Assembly: GCF_001021025.1 (NCBI RefSeq)
Contig: NZ_CP011541.1
Coordinates: 2,170,001-2,234,000, forward strand
Direction: 5' to 3'
From: Corynebacterium epidermidicanis
GTDB lineage: Bacteria; Actinomycetota; Actinomycetes; Mycobacteriales; Mycobacteriaceae
Length of the DNA stretch: 64,000 nt
Below the pieces are notes generated by a model. It worked only from the letters and a program-made list of their open reading frames with translations, ran no database searches and was not told the DNA's origin. The translations under genes and the position numbers were made by a program. How positions within the stretch are numbered: the first letter of the stretch is position 1; every line of letters starts with the position of its first letter. Positions 7,909-16,905 of this stretch are shown piece by piece.

Positions 7909-8685
7909 TTATCCGAAGCGGCCGGAGATGTAGTCTTCGGTTTCCTTTTTATCTGGGTTCTCGAAGATCTTCTTGGTTGGTCCTACCTCGACGAGGCGAC
8001 CTGGCTTGCCGGTTGCCTCCAGGGAGTAAAAAGCGGTCTGGTCAGACACGCGAGCTGCCTGCTGCATGTTGTGGGTCACGATCACAATGGTGAAGTCTTC
8101 CTTCAGCTCGTGGATCAGATCCTCGACTGCGAGGGTGGAGATTGGGTCCAGAGCGGAGCAGGGCTCGTCCATGAGGAGAACTTCTGGCTCGACTGCGATT
8201 GCGCGAGCAATGCACAGACGCTGCTGCTGGCCACCGGAAAGGCCACCACCTGGCTTGTCCAGACGGTCCTTGACTTCTTCCCATAGGTTCGCGCCACGAA
8301 GGGATCGCTCTGCAACTTCCTTCAGCTTTGCGCGGTTCTTCTCCCCGGAAAGCTTCAGGCCAGCGACGACGTTTTCTTCGATGGACATAGTTGGGAATGG
8401 GTTTGGCTTCTGAAACACCATGCCGATGGTGTTGCGCACAGCTACTGGATCAACTTTTGCGCCATAGATATTCTCGCCGTCGAGCAGGATCTCGCCAGTA
8501 ACGCGAGCACCTGGGGTCACTTCGTGCATGCGGTTCAGGGTGCGCAGCACGGTGGACTTACCACAGCCGGATGGGCCGATGAATGCGGTGACAGATTTTG
8601 GTGGAACGTGGAGGTTTACGTTTTGAACTGCATGGAAGTCGCCGTAGTAAATGTTGACGTTCTTCAGATCGAGGCTCTTCGCCAT
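7909..8685 (-). CDS. pstB: Phosphate ABC transporter ATP-binding protein
   Basis: A 258-residue ABC ATPase that powers high-affinity phosphate import through PstC-PstA. It has Walker [10 protein letters not shown] (near residue 38), Q-loop [18 protein letters not shown], signature LSGGQQQR and Walker [14 protein letters not shown], followed by the H-loop VTHNM. The PNPFP stretch after the Q-loop is characteristic of PstB. The ATG is preceded by GGGAG. It is the last gene of pstSCAB, 50 bases after pstA. Confidence 0.97.
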   Translation of the reverse strand: MAKSLDLKNVNIYYGDFHAVQNVNLHVPPKSVTAFIGPSGCGKSTVLRTLNRMHEVTPGARVTGEILLDGENIYGAKVDPVAVRNTIGMVFQKPNPFPTMSIEENVVAGLKLSGEKNRAKLKEVAERSLRGANLWEEVKDRLDKPGGGLSGGQQQRLCIARAIAVEPEVLLMDEPCSALDPISTLAVEDLIHELKEDFTIVIVTHNMQQAARVSDQTAFYSLEATGKPGRLVEVGPTKKIFENPDKKETEDYISGRFG

Positions 8686-8735
8686 GGTGGGTCTCCCTTG
8701 GAATCTTTCTTCAGGTCGGGGTGTTTAGTGTCGAG

Positions 8736-9656
8736 CTATTGCTTGACGGAGAACTTCGCGGAGATGATACGGGCACCGATGTTAAGTACCGCAATGATGA
8801 GGACCAGGGTCAGAGCTGCGCCCCACATCTTGTCCAGCACGGCTGGGGTGGATCCAGCTTTGTACATGTCGAGCATCATCAGTGGCAACGAGGACTGTGG
8901 GGCGCTCATTGGGTTCCAGTTCACGCCCTGGGTCGAACCCACGAGGATCAGCACTGGGGCAGATTCACCCATGACGCGGGCGATTGCGAGCATGACACCA
9001 GTAACGATGCCGGACAGTGCGGTCGGGAGCACAATCTTGGCAATAGTCTTCCACTTTGGCACGCCCAAAGCGTAGGAAGCTTCGCGGAGATCCTGCGGGA
9101 CCACACGGAGCATTTCTTCGGTGTTACGGACGATGACCGGCACCATGAGCAGCACCAAGGCGAGCGCTACGGCCATACCGGAGCGTTCAAAACCGAACAG
9201 CACGATCCACACCGAGTAAACAAACAGTGCCGAAACAATCGACGGCACACCAGACAAAATGTCAACCATGAAGGTGGTGGTTCGACCCAGGCGGTTTCCG
9301 TTGGAATACTCCACCATGTAGATAGCGGTGAAGATACCGATTGGGATCGAGATGATCGATGTCAGGGTGGCCTGCACGAAGGTACCGATGATGGCGTGTA
9401 GCGCACCGCCACCAGGTTTGGTGATACGGACACTCAGTTGGGAGGTGGTCCACCAGTCTGGGGTGATGATCGCAGAGAAGCCCTTGGAGAATACTTCCCA
9501 CAAGACCCACACGAGTGGGACGAGTGCCAGGAACATGGCGAAGTAGATGACTGCAGTGGCGACAACGTTGGCGGTCTTGCGGCCCGAGGAGATGTCGTCG
9601 AACGCAGACTTCTGAGCAAGCGTTGGCGATTCCGTAGTTTGAACAGCGTGTGACAT
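8736..9656 (-). CDS. pstA: Phosphate ABC transporter permease PstA
   Basis: A 306-residue inner-membrane permease with six predicted transmembrane segments (first at about 30-55, AVIYFAMFLALVPLVWVLW). It carries the BPD_transp_1 coupling loop EASYALGVPKWKTIAKIVLPTALSGI, which docks onto PstB. The start ATG lies eight bases after the pstC stop, so translation is probably coupled. The N-terminal 28 residues are cytoplasmic and less conserved. Confidence 0.96.
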   Translation of the reverse strand: MSHAVQTTESPTLAQKSAFDDISSGRKTANVVATAVIYFAMFLALVPLVWVLWEVFSKGFSAIITPDWWTTSQLSVRITKPGGGALHAIIGTFVQATLTSIISIPIGIFTAIYMVEYSNGNRLGRTTTFMVDILSGVPSIVSALFVYSVWIVLFGFERSGMAVALALVLLMVPVIVRNTEEMLRVVPQDLREASYALGVPKWKTIAKIVLPTALSGIVTGVMLAIARVMGESAPVLILVGSTQGVNWNPMSAPQSSLPLMMLDMYKAGSTPAVLDKMWGAALTLVLIIAVLNIGARIISAKFSVKQ

Positions 9657-9664
9657 TTGTGTAC

Positions 9665-10729
9665 CTACTTCTTCCGGTTAACCACTGCGCGAGCTGCTGC
9701 ATTGACGAGGAACGTCAAACAGAACAGCACGAGGCCGGCGGCGATGTAGGCGCCTGCCTTGGTGTTGTCGTTGAACTCTGGAGCAGCATTTGCAATGACA
9801 GTTGCGAAGGTGGTGCCGCCGTCGAAAAGCGAGGCACGGAATGCTGAAGATGGGGAGATAACCAGGTAAAGCGCCATGGTCTCGCCAAGTGCGCGGCCAA
9901 GGCCGAGCATTGCGCCCGAGATGTAGCCCGAGAGGCCGAATGGAAGGACCGTGAGCTTCACGACTTCCCAGCGGGTTGCACCCAGAGCTAGAGCGGACTC
10001 GATGTGACCCTTTGGCGTCTGAACGAAGACTTCGCGGGCGGTCGCTGCAATAATTGGCAGGATCATCACTGCGAGCACGATTGCACCGGTCAAGAGGTTA
10101 CGCGAGGTAGCAAACGAAGGAGAGTTCTCGTAGACCTTGAACAGGAAGAACCCACCAGCCCAGCCGTTGATCCATTCGAAGAAACCGGAAAGCGTAGGAC
10201 CGAGTACGCGGGCACCCCACAGGCCGTAAACGATCGATGGAACTGCAGCGAGAAGGTCGACCAGGAAGCCAAGTGGCTTCACCAGACGCTTAGGTGCGTA
10301 GTTGGATAAGAAGATTGCGATGCCAAGAGCGACTGGCATGGCGATGATTAGGGCCACGATCGAAACAGTAAACGTGACGGCGAGGAGGTTCGGGATACCG
10401 AAGTACATTGCCGAGGTATCAGCAGTATTCCAGTCGCCGGAATAGGTAAAGAAGCCAGGAATTCCCTCTGCGTTACGCATGAGAGAAGGAACGGCACGCC
10501 ACAACAGGAACAGGCCAATTGCGCCGATCAGGATCGTGATGAATGCAGCAGAGAAAGTAGAAAGCGATTCAAATACTCGGTCGCCTGGGCGCTTGACAGA
10601 GCCACTGGCATTGGTAGCTCCCACAGCGGGATCTTTGTGTACGGCAGCACCGGTAATGGATGGGATAACGTCTTCGACGCGTTCCTCACCAACGATATCG
10701 GCGCCGGGTCCGGCAAGTTTTTCAGCCAT
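9665..10729 (-). CDS. pstC: Phosphate ABC transporter permease PstC
   Basis: A 354-residue permease partner of PstA with six transmembrane segments and the coupling loop ESALALGATRWEVVKLTVLPFGLSGYISG. The first segment is at about 50-70 (FSAAFITILIGAIGLFLLW). The open frame runs back to 10822. I prefer the ATG at 10729 (MAEKLAGPGAD), because AAGGACA lies at correct distance before it and the upstream residues resemble no permease N-terminus. The first 45 residues form a soluble tail. A hairpin in the pstS-pstC spacer may lower its expression below that of pstS. Confidence 0.95.
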   Translation of the reverse strand: MAEKLAGPGADIVGEERVEDVIPSITGAAVHKDPAVGATNASGSVKRPGDRVFESLSTFSAAFITILIGAIGLFLLWRAVPSLMRNAEGIPGFFTYSGDWNTADTSAMYFGIPNLLAVTFTVSIVALIIAMPVALGIAIFLSNYAPKRLVKPLGFLVDLLAAVPSIVYGLWGARVLGPTLSGFFEWINGWAGGFFLFKVYENSPSFATSRNLLTGAIVLAVMILPIIAATAREVFVQTPKGHIESALALGATRWEVVKLTVLPFGLSGYISGAMLGLGRALGETMALYLVISPSSAFRASLFDGGTTFATVIANAAPEFNDNTKAGAYIAAGLVLFCLTFLVNAAARAVVNRKK

Positions 10730-10862
10730 GCGGAATGTGTCCTTAAAGCTAGAAAGCGGGGTGTTTCGGCGTTTTCCGTGTGGAGTTCGGTCACCCACGT
10801 GCGGCCATTCAGACTTAACCAATCAAGATCGTGATTAACCAGCGCCGATTATTGCAGCCAAG

Positions 10863-10894
10863 TGCCCCCGTTGAGTCGATCCACAACGAGGGCA
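10863..10894 (-). other. Intra-operon hairpin between pstS and pstC
   Basis: TGCCCcCGTTG (10863-10873) pairs with CAACGaGGGCA (10884-10894) with one internal mismatch and a 10-base loop. There is no T-run on the minus strand, so it is more likely an RNA-stabilising or partial stop hairpin that lets pstS accumulate above pstCAB. Confidence 0.5.
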
Positions 10895-10952
10895 TCAGAA
10901 CTGTAAGGAAAGCAGGCTTTATGTTGCTACCTGCCTCCCAGATTCTTGGGTC

Positions 10953-12056
10953 TTACTGGATAGCGTCGACGGCGGTCTTCAGCTTGTTCTTAAACTCGCC
11001 AGAGACTGGGATGTAACCCTCGGAAGCCAACTCATCGTCCTGGTTCTCGAGAACAACAGTGAGGAAGTCCTTGACGCGGTTCTTAGTCTCAGCGTCGTAA
11101 CCCTTGGAGCAGACGATTTCGTAGGTGGTCAGAACCAGTGGGTACGCACCGTCTTCCTTCATTTCGAAGAGCTTGGTGGAGTCAACAACCATGTTGTTGC
11201 CCTCGCCCTTGTAGGAGAGCTTTGCCAAAGCCTTGTTAACGGAATCCTTGTTCAGCTCAACAGCGCCGTTGCCGAAGTCCATCTTGGAGATGCCCAGACC
11301 AGCGTCTTCAGCGAAGCCGGACTCAACGTAGGTGATTGCGCCCTCGGTAGCCTTGACTTCGTCAACAACACCGGTGGAGCCCTGCGCACCAGCACCGGTG
11401 CCGGATGGGAAGGACTTTCCGGAGCCTTCCCAAACACCGTTGGAGGTGGACTTCAGGAACTTTTGGAAGTTGTCGGTTGTGCCGGACTCTTCAGAGCGGT
11501 AAACAACCTTGATGTCGGAAGAAGGAAGCTTTGCATCCTTGTTGACTGCAGCGATTGCTGGGTCGTTCCAGGTCTTGATCTCGCCCTTGAAGATCTTCGC
11601 GGTCAGTTCTGGGGTCAGAACCAAGCCCTTGACGTCCTTCAGGTTGTAGGCGACAGCAACTGGGCCGATAACCATTGGCAGGTGCCATGCTTCATTGCCG
11701 CCACAGCGCTGCTTAGCAGCCTCGATCTGGTCGTCCTTCAGAGCGGAGTCAGAGCCACCGAAAGCAACCTGGCCTGCGATGAACTGCTTCTGACCGGAGC
11801 CGGAACCGGTTGCGTTGTAAGACAGCTGAGCGCCTGGAACAGCTTCCTGGTAAGCCTGGCCGAACAGGGACATTGCCTTCTGCTGAGAAGATGCGCCTTC
11901 AGCGACGAGCTGGCCGGTGGTGCCGGACAGGCCTTCGATCTTCTTTGCGGTGGACTCGCCACCCTTGTCAGCGGACTCGGAGCAAGCGGTCAGAGCGATG
12001 GAGCCAGCGGCGATAACGCCGAGGACAGAGATAGAACGCTTGAAATTGCGATTCAC
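10953..12056 (-). CDS. pstS: Phosphate-binding lipoprotein PstS
   Basis: A 367-residue lipoprotein that captures inorganic phosphate outside the membrane and delivers it to PstCA. It has a signal peptide (FKRSISVLGVIAAGSIALTAC) with lipobox LTAC, so lipid is attached at about Cys25. The mature part has the PBP_like_2 fold with EGASSQQKAM, NATGSGSGQKQF, VAFGGSDSAL and YRSEESGTTDNF, the loops that bind phosphate. The start is a GTG at 12056 with GGAGGAA seven bases before it; the frame runs on to 12176 without support. It is first in pstSCAB, behind a candidate PHO box. Confidence 0.96.
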   Translation of the reverse strand: MNRNFKRSISVLGVIAAGSIALTACSESADKGGESTAKKIEGLSGTTGQLVAEGASSQQKAMSLFGQAYQEAVPGAQLSYNATGSGSGQKQFIAGQVAFGGSDSALKDDQIEAAKQRCGGNEAWHLPMVIGPVAVAYNLKDVKGLVLTPELTAKIFKGEIKTWNDPAIAAVNKDAKLPSSDIKVVYRSEESGTTDNFQKFLKSTSNGVWEGSGKSFPSGTGAGAQGSTGVVDEVKATEGAITYVESGFAEDAGLGISKMDFGNGAVELNKDSVNKALAKLSYKGEGNNMVVDSTKLFEMKEDGAYPLVLTTYEIVCSKGYDAETKNRVKDFLTVVLENQDDELASEGYIPVSGEFKNKLKTAVDAIQ

Positions 12057-12210
12057 GGGGTATTCCTCCGGTGCAGTTGGTTGTTTATTCAGACAACGCC
12101 GCGAAAGTCCATGATGTGGACACCCGCAGGAACCAATACACGGAAGGATTCCGATAGGCGTTGCTTCGTTCTGCAACTTATGGGGTCAAAGTTTCCTTTA
12201 GGACGCTAAA

Positions 12211-12228
12211 AGGTTAACTTCAGGTGAA
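12211..12228 (-). promoter_or_regulatory. Candidate PHO box upstream of pstS
   Basis: On the minus strand the direct repeat TTCACCT-gaag-TTAACCT has an 11-bp period, one helical turn, as expected for tandem binding by an OmpR/PhoB-type response regulator. It lies about 155 bases upstream of the pstS start. C. glutamicum PhoR binds comparable repeats before pstS; the match here is by eye. Confidence 0.5.
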
Positions 12229-12272
12229 TTTCCCAAATGTTCAACTGAGCTCCCCCATTCATCTCCTCACGA

Positions 12273-13220
12273 TTACCTAGAATTAACCGACCATTCAGAT
12301 TTAGGTGCGGTGTAAACAGCGTGCGATTCGACGACGGCAAATCCCAGCTTTTCATATGCCGAAATAGCCGATTTGTTGTCCGCTTCAACATAAAGCTCGA
12401 CCAGCTCAGCCCCATGATTCCAGAGCACTTCCAACCCAGCAGAAATTAGGGCCGACCCCAATCCTTTTCTGCGTCCGCGATCCGCTAATCCCACTACGTA
12501 CACTTCGCCCACAGCTGCTTTTCCTGTGACCTGCGCCTCCAACCATTTCACCCAGTGAAACCCCATAACTTCGGGGGTAGTTTCTGCCCCCATGCGCACC
12601 AGCAGAAGAACATCATCCGGATTGAACCACGAGGATTCTTGAGCCCGAGCCCAGCGTTCTTCATCCCACCCGCCCTGTTCAGGGTGCCACGCAAACGCCT
12701 CATTATTTACTCGGATTAACTCCTGATCTGCACTCTTACCCCAACGGTTCCGGGCCTCAGCCAAAGTCAATAGCTGATAGTCCGCGCTAGGTTGCACTGC
12801 TGGTAAGCGAGTCTTTGTTGCCATTACCAGCAGTTCACGGGTTTTTTCGGCCGAGAACCCGGACACGAAGCCTTGGGCTGGTGGCAAATTGCCGTGCGCC
12901 CACAATGAAAGGTTGCCATCCCCATAGGAAGCCGCTGCAACAAGTCGATGTGCAACACCGCGGCGTCGATAAGCAGGGGTTACCGCTAGCTCCGCTTGGT
13001 CGGCAGCTAGTCCTAACACCCCGACAATTCGGCCATCGAGCTGGGCTAAGAAGTGCTGGTGAGCCAAACGAGTGTCAGTGAGGCCGTGGATGAATTGTTC
13101 AGAGAACGCTGCCACGCCGTCGTGCTGCTGCACGTCGGCTAACAGTTGTTGGACCTTATCGGCCAAGTGGCGAGCGTCGGGCAGGTGGAGCTGGGTGATA
13201 GTCAAGGGAGTCTGGGTCAT
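12273..13220 (-). CDS. mshD: Mycothiol synthase
   Basis: A 315-residue double-GNAT enzyme that acetylates Cys-GlcN-Ins with acetyl-CoA, the last step in making mycothiol, the main thiol of actinobacteria. The N-terminal GNAT domain (about 1-140) has AVTPAYRRRGVAHRLVAAA. The C-terminal, catalytic one (about 150-315) has GEVYVVGLADRGRRKGLGSALISAG and ELYVEADNKSAISAYEKLGF. The start ATG at 13220 (MTQTPLTITQLH) is preferred to an upstream frame at 13253. The length is normal for the family. It is divergent from the LmeA-like lipoprotein gene, with about 50 bases between. Confidence 0.93.
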   Translation of the reverse strand: MTQTPLTITQLHLPDARHLADKVQQLLADVQQHDGVAAFSEQFIHGLTDTRLAHQHFLAQLDGRIVGVLGLAADQAELAVTPAYRRRGVAHRLVAAASYGDGNLSLWAHGNLPPAQGFVSGFSAEKTRELLVMATKTRLPAVQPSADYQLLTLAEARNRWGKSADQELIRVNNEAFAWHPEQGGWDEERWARAQESSWFNPDDVLLLVRMGAETTPEVMGFHWVKWLEAQVTGKAAVGEVYVVGLADRGRRKGLGSALISAGLEVLWNHGAELVELYVEADNKSAISAYEKLGFAVVESHAVYTAPKSEWSVNSR

Positions 13221-13271
13221 AACCGCCCAGGGTAGTCGGAAAATGGTTCCCATCGGGTAGAAATAGAGAGT

Positions 13272-14033
13272 GTGAACACGCGTTTACTGCCAAGGTCTCG
13301 ACGGCTCGCAGCCGCAATCGTGGCCATGAGTTGCCTTGTGGGGTGTTATGTCGTCGATAGCGCCTGCGCGATGCACGCCGAACAGCGCATAGCCACGGAT
13401 ACTGAACGCTACGCCAGACTAGAAGTGGCTCCCCGCGTATACATCGGTGGATTCCCCTACCTTTCCAACTATTTTCGATCGGAAACACCAAGCCTCTCCG
13501 CTGAGGTTCTCGACATCACCGTCCCTGGATTTGGGCTGGTCAACGCCCGCACCGACGTCACTGACCTCACCCTCACTAAGGAGCAACTGCGCACCGGACA
13601 CCTCGAATCGGTCCCGGCCAAACTACTCACCCGCAAGCTGCGTCTCGACGGCGTGGCGATGGGCAAATTCCTTGGTATCACCGACCTTGACATTTCCAAC
13701 CCCTACGACATTTCCCCATCCGGTGGCCCTGCCTCGGAAGTTCAACTGACCGGAACTCCGGCTGGTTTTAGTAAACCGGTCACGGTCATAGCAGCGTTGC
13801 GCATCACGGACACCACGATCACCCTGACTCCGCGCGAGCTTCGCGACGTGCCACCCGGCCAAGAAGACGCCACGCGTGAGGCCTTCAGCTGGTCAATTGA
13901 CTCCGGGCTACTACCCATGCCCACCAGGGCGAACCGCGTCTATTGCCAGGGTGGATCGATCTACTTCGAATCCGAGCAACGCAACATCGTCATCGACGCC
14001 TCTGACCTGTCCCCTATTTCCATCCACGATTAA
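13272..14033 (+). CDS. LmeA-like phospholipid-binding lipoprotein (DUF2993)
   Basis: A 253-residue exported protein. The N-terminus (RRLAAAIVAMSCLVGC) is a signal sequence with a possible lipobox LVGC near residue 24. The body has the DUF2993 pattern VAPRVYIGGFPYLSNYF, VNARTDVTDLTLT and ALRITDTTITLTPRELRD. In mycobacteria the family member LmeA is a periplasmic phospholipid-binding protein needed for mannan elongation of lipomannan/lipoarabinomannan, and a related envelope role is likely here. It starts with GTG at 13272. Its neighbours are mshD (divergent) and the nitrobindin-like gene (downstream). Confidence 0.8.
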   Translation: MNTRLLPRSRRLAAAIVAMSCLVGCYVVDSACAMHAEQRIATDTERYARLEVAPRVYIGGFPYLSNYFRSETPSLSAEVLDITVPGFGLVNARTDVTDLTLTKEQLRTGHLESVPAKLLTRKLRLDGVAMGKFLGITDLDISNPYDISPSGGPASEVQLTGTPAGFSKPVTVIAALRITDTTITLTPRELRDVPPGQEDATREAFSWSIDSGLLPMPTRANRVYCQGGSIYFESEQRNIVIDASDLSPISIHD

Positions 14034-14138
14034 AACTACGCACCAAAACCGGCACCGCACACACTCAAGGACTAGCCGAAGCCCAGCTCACAGTCTGGTG
14101 CTTTTAGCCGAAAATCGCCGCGCGCTAAGCTGGAACGC

Positions 14139-14792
14139 ATGAGCCAAACCCCTGAAGAACTACCTAACGACAATTCCGCGAAGCTAAGCGGCTCCGATGC
14201 TGTGAACTTGGCCGAAGAACAGGCAAAAAACACGGCACACCGCAATATCCCTGGTCTAGGAGAATTGCCCATTCCCGATGACACCGCAAACCTCCGCCAA
14301 GGGCCTAACCTGCACGATGGGCTGTTGGCCCTCCTGCCACTCATCGGGGTGTGGCGAGGCGAAGGCCAAGCGGACACCGTAGTCGATGGACAGTACAACT
14401 TCGGCCAGGAAATCACTTTTGCCCACGATGGCGAAAACTACATTGCTTACCACACTCGCTTGTGGAAGCTAGACGAGAATGGCGAGTCTACGGGTGCTGA
14501 CCTACGCGAAACCGGGTTCATCCGGATCGACGAAAAAGACGAGATCGAGTTTATCGTGTGCCATTCGACTGGCGTCGTAGAGATCTTCTATGGCAACCCG
14601 CTCAACGAGCGCGCTTGGCAGCTAGAAAGCGCATCCACCATGGTGACCGCATCCGGCCCGTCTGCGCTCGGCCCTGGCAAGCGCCTCTACGGCCTGCTGC
14701 CTACCAACGAGCTGGGCTGGGTCGACGAGCGCATGGTCGCCGGCGAACTTCGCCCTCGCATGTCAGCACAGCTCAAGCGCGTGATTGGCTAA
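14139..14792 (+). CDS. Nitrobindin-fold / FABP-like protein, probably without the haem histidine
   Basis: A 217-residue protein with an N-terminal linker of about 60 residues followed by a ten-stranded nitrobindin/THAP4-type beta-barrel (DUF1794). The hallmark GVWRGEG stands at about residue 71-77. True nitrobindins bind ferric haem through a histidine close to the C-terminus in a ...HLSAxLxR context. Here the corresponding segment reads RPRMSAQLKRV, with Arg-Met where I expect the histidine, so haem binding is doubtful. As I recall, other corynebacterial members share this loss. The ligand may be another hydrophobic molecule. A strong terminator follows. Confidence 0.82.
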   Translation: MSQTPEELPNDNSAKLSGSDAVNLAEEQAKNTAHRNIPGLGELPIPDDTANLRQGPNLHDGLLALLPLIGVWRGEGQADTVVDGQYNFGQEITFAHDGENYIAYHTRLWKLDENGESTGADLRETGFIRIDEKDEIEFIVCHSTGVVEIFYGNPLNERAWQLESASTMVTASGPSALGPGKRLYGLLPTNELGWVDERMVAGELRPRMSAQLKRVIG

Positions 14793-14950
14793 TTCCTTCG
14801 AAGTCCTGCAAACGAACCATGATCGTTTGCAGGACTTTTGTCTTCTATTTTCGGTTTGCCATCCAATAGCAACCTAGAGACGACCAGAGACAGTACACAA
14901 ATAATGGTTGCTGAAGCCCATATGTTTTCCGGTTTTGTTAGCGAAGGCAT
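14789..14950 (-). CDS. Possible small membrane protein, weakly supported
   Basis: A 53-codon minus-strand frame from the ATG at 14950 (MPSLTKPENIW) contains one hydrophobic stretch, ATIICVLSLVVSRLLL, that could span the membrane. AGGA stands six bases before the ATG. Against it, the 3' half runs through the terminator of the convergent gene and no family is recognised. It may be chance. Confidence 0.2.
   Translation of the reverse strand: MPSLTKPENIWASATIICVLSLVVSRLLLDGKPKIEDKSPANDHGSFAGLRRN
14802..14842 (+). terminator. Terminator after the nitrobindin-like gene
   Basis: A perfect 14-bp stem (14802-14815 with 14823-14836, core CCTGCAAACG) is followed by TTTGTCTT, ten bases after the stop codon. 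Confidence 0.9.
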
Positions 14951-15040
14951 AGTTAATCCTAATTGCAACGGTGTTCGTGGAGGTTCTAGATCCAATCTCC
15001 TTTGTCAGGCCGGGCACTCTCTAACCGGGCCAAGCACGCT

Positions 15041-15808
15041 CTAAGTTCTATCCACCGTAAAGGGAAGTTCAGTTGTCGAGGCGATCACATGGCATTGAAA
15101 TTGCTGCCGGACGGTTGCTTTCGATTTGATGTCAGGGAAAGCGGCTTCCCATTCGGCCCATCCCGCATCACGCATGATTGCTTGTCCCGCTACATATCCA
15201 CCAACGCTACAACCTCCCGTCACCACAACGGCACCCCACGGTGAGACTGTGCCGTTTTAGACTGCGTCGCCATTCCATTCACCCTGCCAGAAATCTTTGA
15301 AGAGATGCTTCCCAAGGAATGGGCCGGCAACGATTGGATAGCCATCCTTCGATTGTGGAGTTACACGCTGAACGAGCGAATTGTCTCGGATTTCAAACTC
15401 GTTGCACACCTGGTTTTCTTGAGCAACCTTAGCCCAGGCTGGTGCGATTCCCGCAACGAATCTTTGCCCAGCTTCTACAAAGCCATTTTTCACCATCAGC
15501 ATTCGCGCACTTTCGTCAGGATAAACTGTCACAGTCGAGATCGTTCCGTCATGCTGATCAAACATAACTGACCGCACCCGTTGGCTTTCCGGCTTGTTCT
15601 GCCCATCCTGGATTTTGTCAATCTTCATCACGAGGTCACCCAGCTCCGCATTGAAGCACCCCTCCCCTTTACCACCAGTCACAGCCGACCGAGACGCTCC
15701 CAATTCTTCGGAATCTGATGTAGTGGGCTCGATACCAATTAGCTTTGCTACTTCATCGCTACTGAGTCAAGTGGATTCCTCGGCATGAGCAATCGGTTGC
15801 CCTAACAT
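15041..15808 (-). pseudogene. Decayed secreted protein with DUF2599-like C-terminus (two in-frame stop codons)
   Basis: One reading frame on the minus strand stays protein-like from 15808 to 15041 but is broken twice. It starts at ATG 15808 with a signal-peptide-like MLGQPIAHAEEST, then a TGA at 15767-15769. The body (LSSDEVAKLIGIEPTTSDSE onwards, about 168 codons) runs to a TAA at 15257-15259. After it the same frame continues with WGAVVVTGGCSVGGYVAGQA, GWAEWEAAFPDI and VRQQFQCHVIAS, which resembles the DUF2599 domain (a tryptophan-rich start and a RDQFVCHV-like motif). The frame is kept across both stops, so these look like two point nonsense mutations in a formerly exported protein. A ribosome site is not evident. 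Confidence 0.65.
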
Positions 15809-15972
15809 GCATCCAAGGGTGACCAAAAACTGAAATTCTACGTCGATTCAAGGTGTCTCCAATGTTGTCTTTACTGGACACCCTGACAGTAACTACGGAA
15901 CGACATAAATGGAATCACAATCCAACAACTAAATGATAACGATCTTGCATAACGTTAACTAGTGGAGGATCC

Positions 15973-16860
15973 CTATCCCCGCTCCGGAATCTCTATTCCC
16001 TTCAGATACTTATCCAGGTCAAACGCATCACCTGACTTCGTGATGATCCGATCGTCGAGCTGCGTCACACGCACGGCGCCGCGGACGGAAGAAACGAGCC
16101 ACACACTGTCCGCTTTGAGCAAATCGCTCTTAGTGAGTGGCTTTTCCTTGCACGAGAAGCCGGCCGCAGTGGCCTGCGAAAACAACGCTGCTTGCGTCGT
16201 GCCGGGCAGCACATCTCCGCCAGTCAGTGGAGTTCGAATCTTGTGTCCACGGATACTTAGGACGGTGGAAGTAGCCCCTTCGAGCACATTCTCACCGTCA
16301 CAGAAAATGACATCATCAAACCCTTGGGACTTCGCATAGCGCAGCGCCGACATGTTCGCGGCATAGCCCAGCGATTTTACACCTGACACTGCCCATGGGG
16401 TCTCTTCGGTGAGTCGATAGCCACGCGGGCCGGTCATCGCTTTGACGCCATGCTCGCGCTGCCACAGTATCTCGGGGCTGACCGGGCTGATGACCATCCA
16501 AGCAGTGGGGATATCCCGCCGCGATTCCCGACCCCGGCTCAATGTCCAGCGGCAGGTCGCCTCGATACCTGGATGCAGGTTTTCCCATTCCGCGCAAGCA
16601 TCGGCGGTGGCCTTAGACCAATGCGACGCCTTCGGCTCCGGAATTCCCAATGCGACAGCCGAGCGTTGGAATCGACGCACGTGTCGCTCCAAATTCACCA
16701 CTTTGCCATCCACTACACGCAGGGTCTCAAAAACGCCCTCTCCTCGAGTGACAGCGAAATCATCGACGTAAAGCAAAGGTAGCGTCGGCAGGTGCGCGCG
16801 TGTCGAACCGCCGAACGGCTCAATCACGAAAATCAGTGGGGCAATCTTCGGGGAACCCAT
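15973..16860 (-). CDS. pabC: Aminodeoxychorismate lyase / class IV aminotransferase
   Basis: A 295-residue fold-type IV PLP enzyme. Lys162 in SGVKSLGYAANM is the expected PLP lysine, VTRGEGVFETLRV (about 38-50) is the substrate-side motif, and DGENVLEGATSTVLSIRG (about 209-226) binds the PLP glutamate and phosphate. PabC converts 4-amino-4-deoxychorismate to p-aminobenzoate for folate; D-amino-acid or branched-chain aminotransferases share the fold, so the exact reaction is inferred. It is divergent from the ygfZ-like gene, an arrangement common in corynebacteria. Confidence 0.85.
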   Translation of the reverse strand: MGSPKIAPLIFVIEPFGGSTRAHLPTLPLLYVDDFAVTRGEGVFETLRVVDGKVVNLERHVRRFQRSAVALGIPEPKASHWSKATADACAEWENLHPGIEATCRWTLSRGRESRRDIPTAWMVISPVSPEILWQREHGVKAMTGPRGYRLTEETPWAVSGVKSLGYAANMSALRYAKSQGFDDVIFCDGENVLEGATSTVLSIRGHKIRTPLTGGDVLPGTTQAALFSQATAAGFSCKEKPLTKSDLLKADSVWLVSSVRGAVRVTQLDDRIITKSGDAFDLDKYLKGIEIPERG

Positions 16861-16905
16861 GCCTACCAGATTACGCGCTATTGAAGCGCGCTAACATCGG
16901 GAAGC

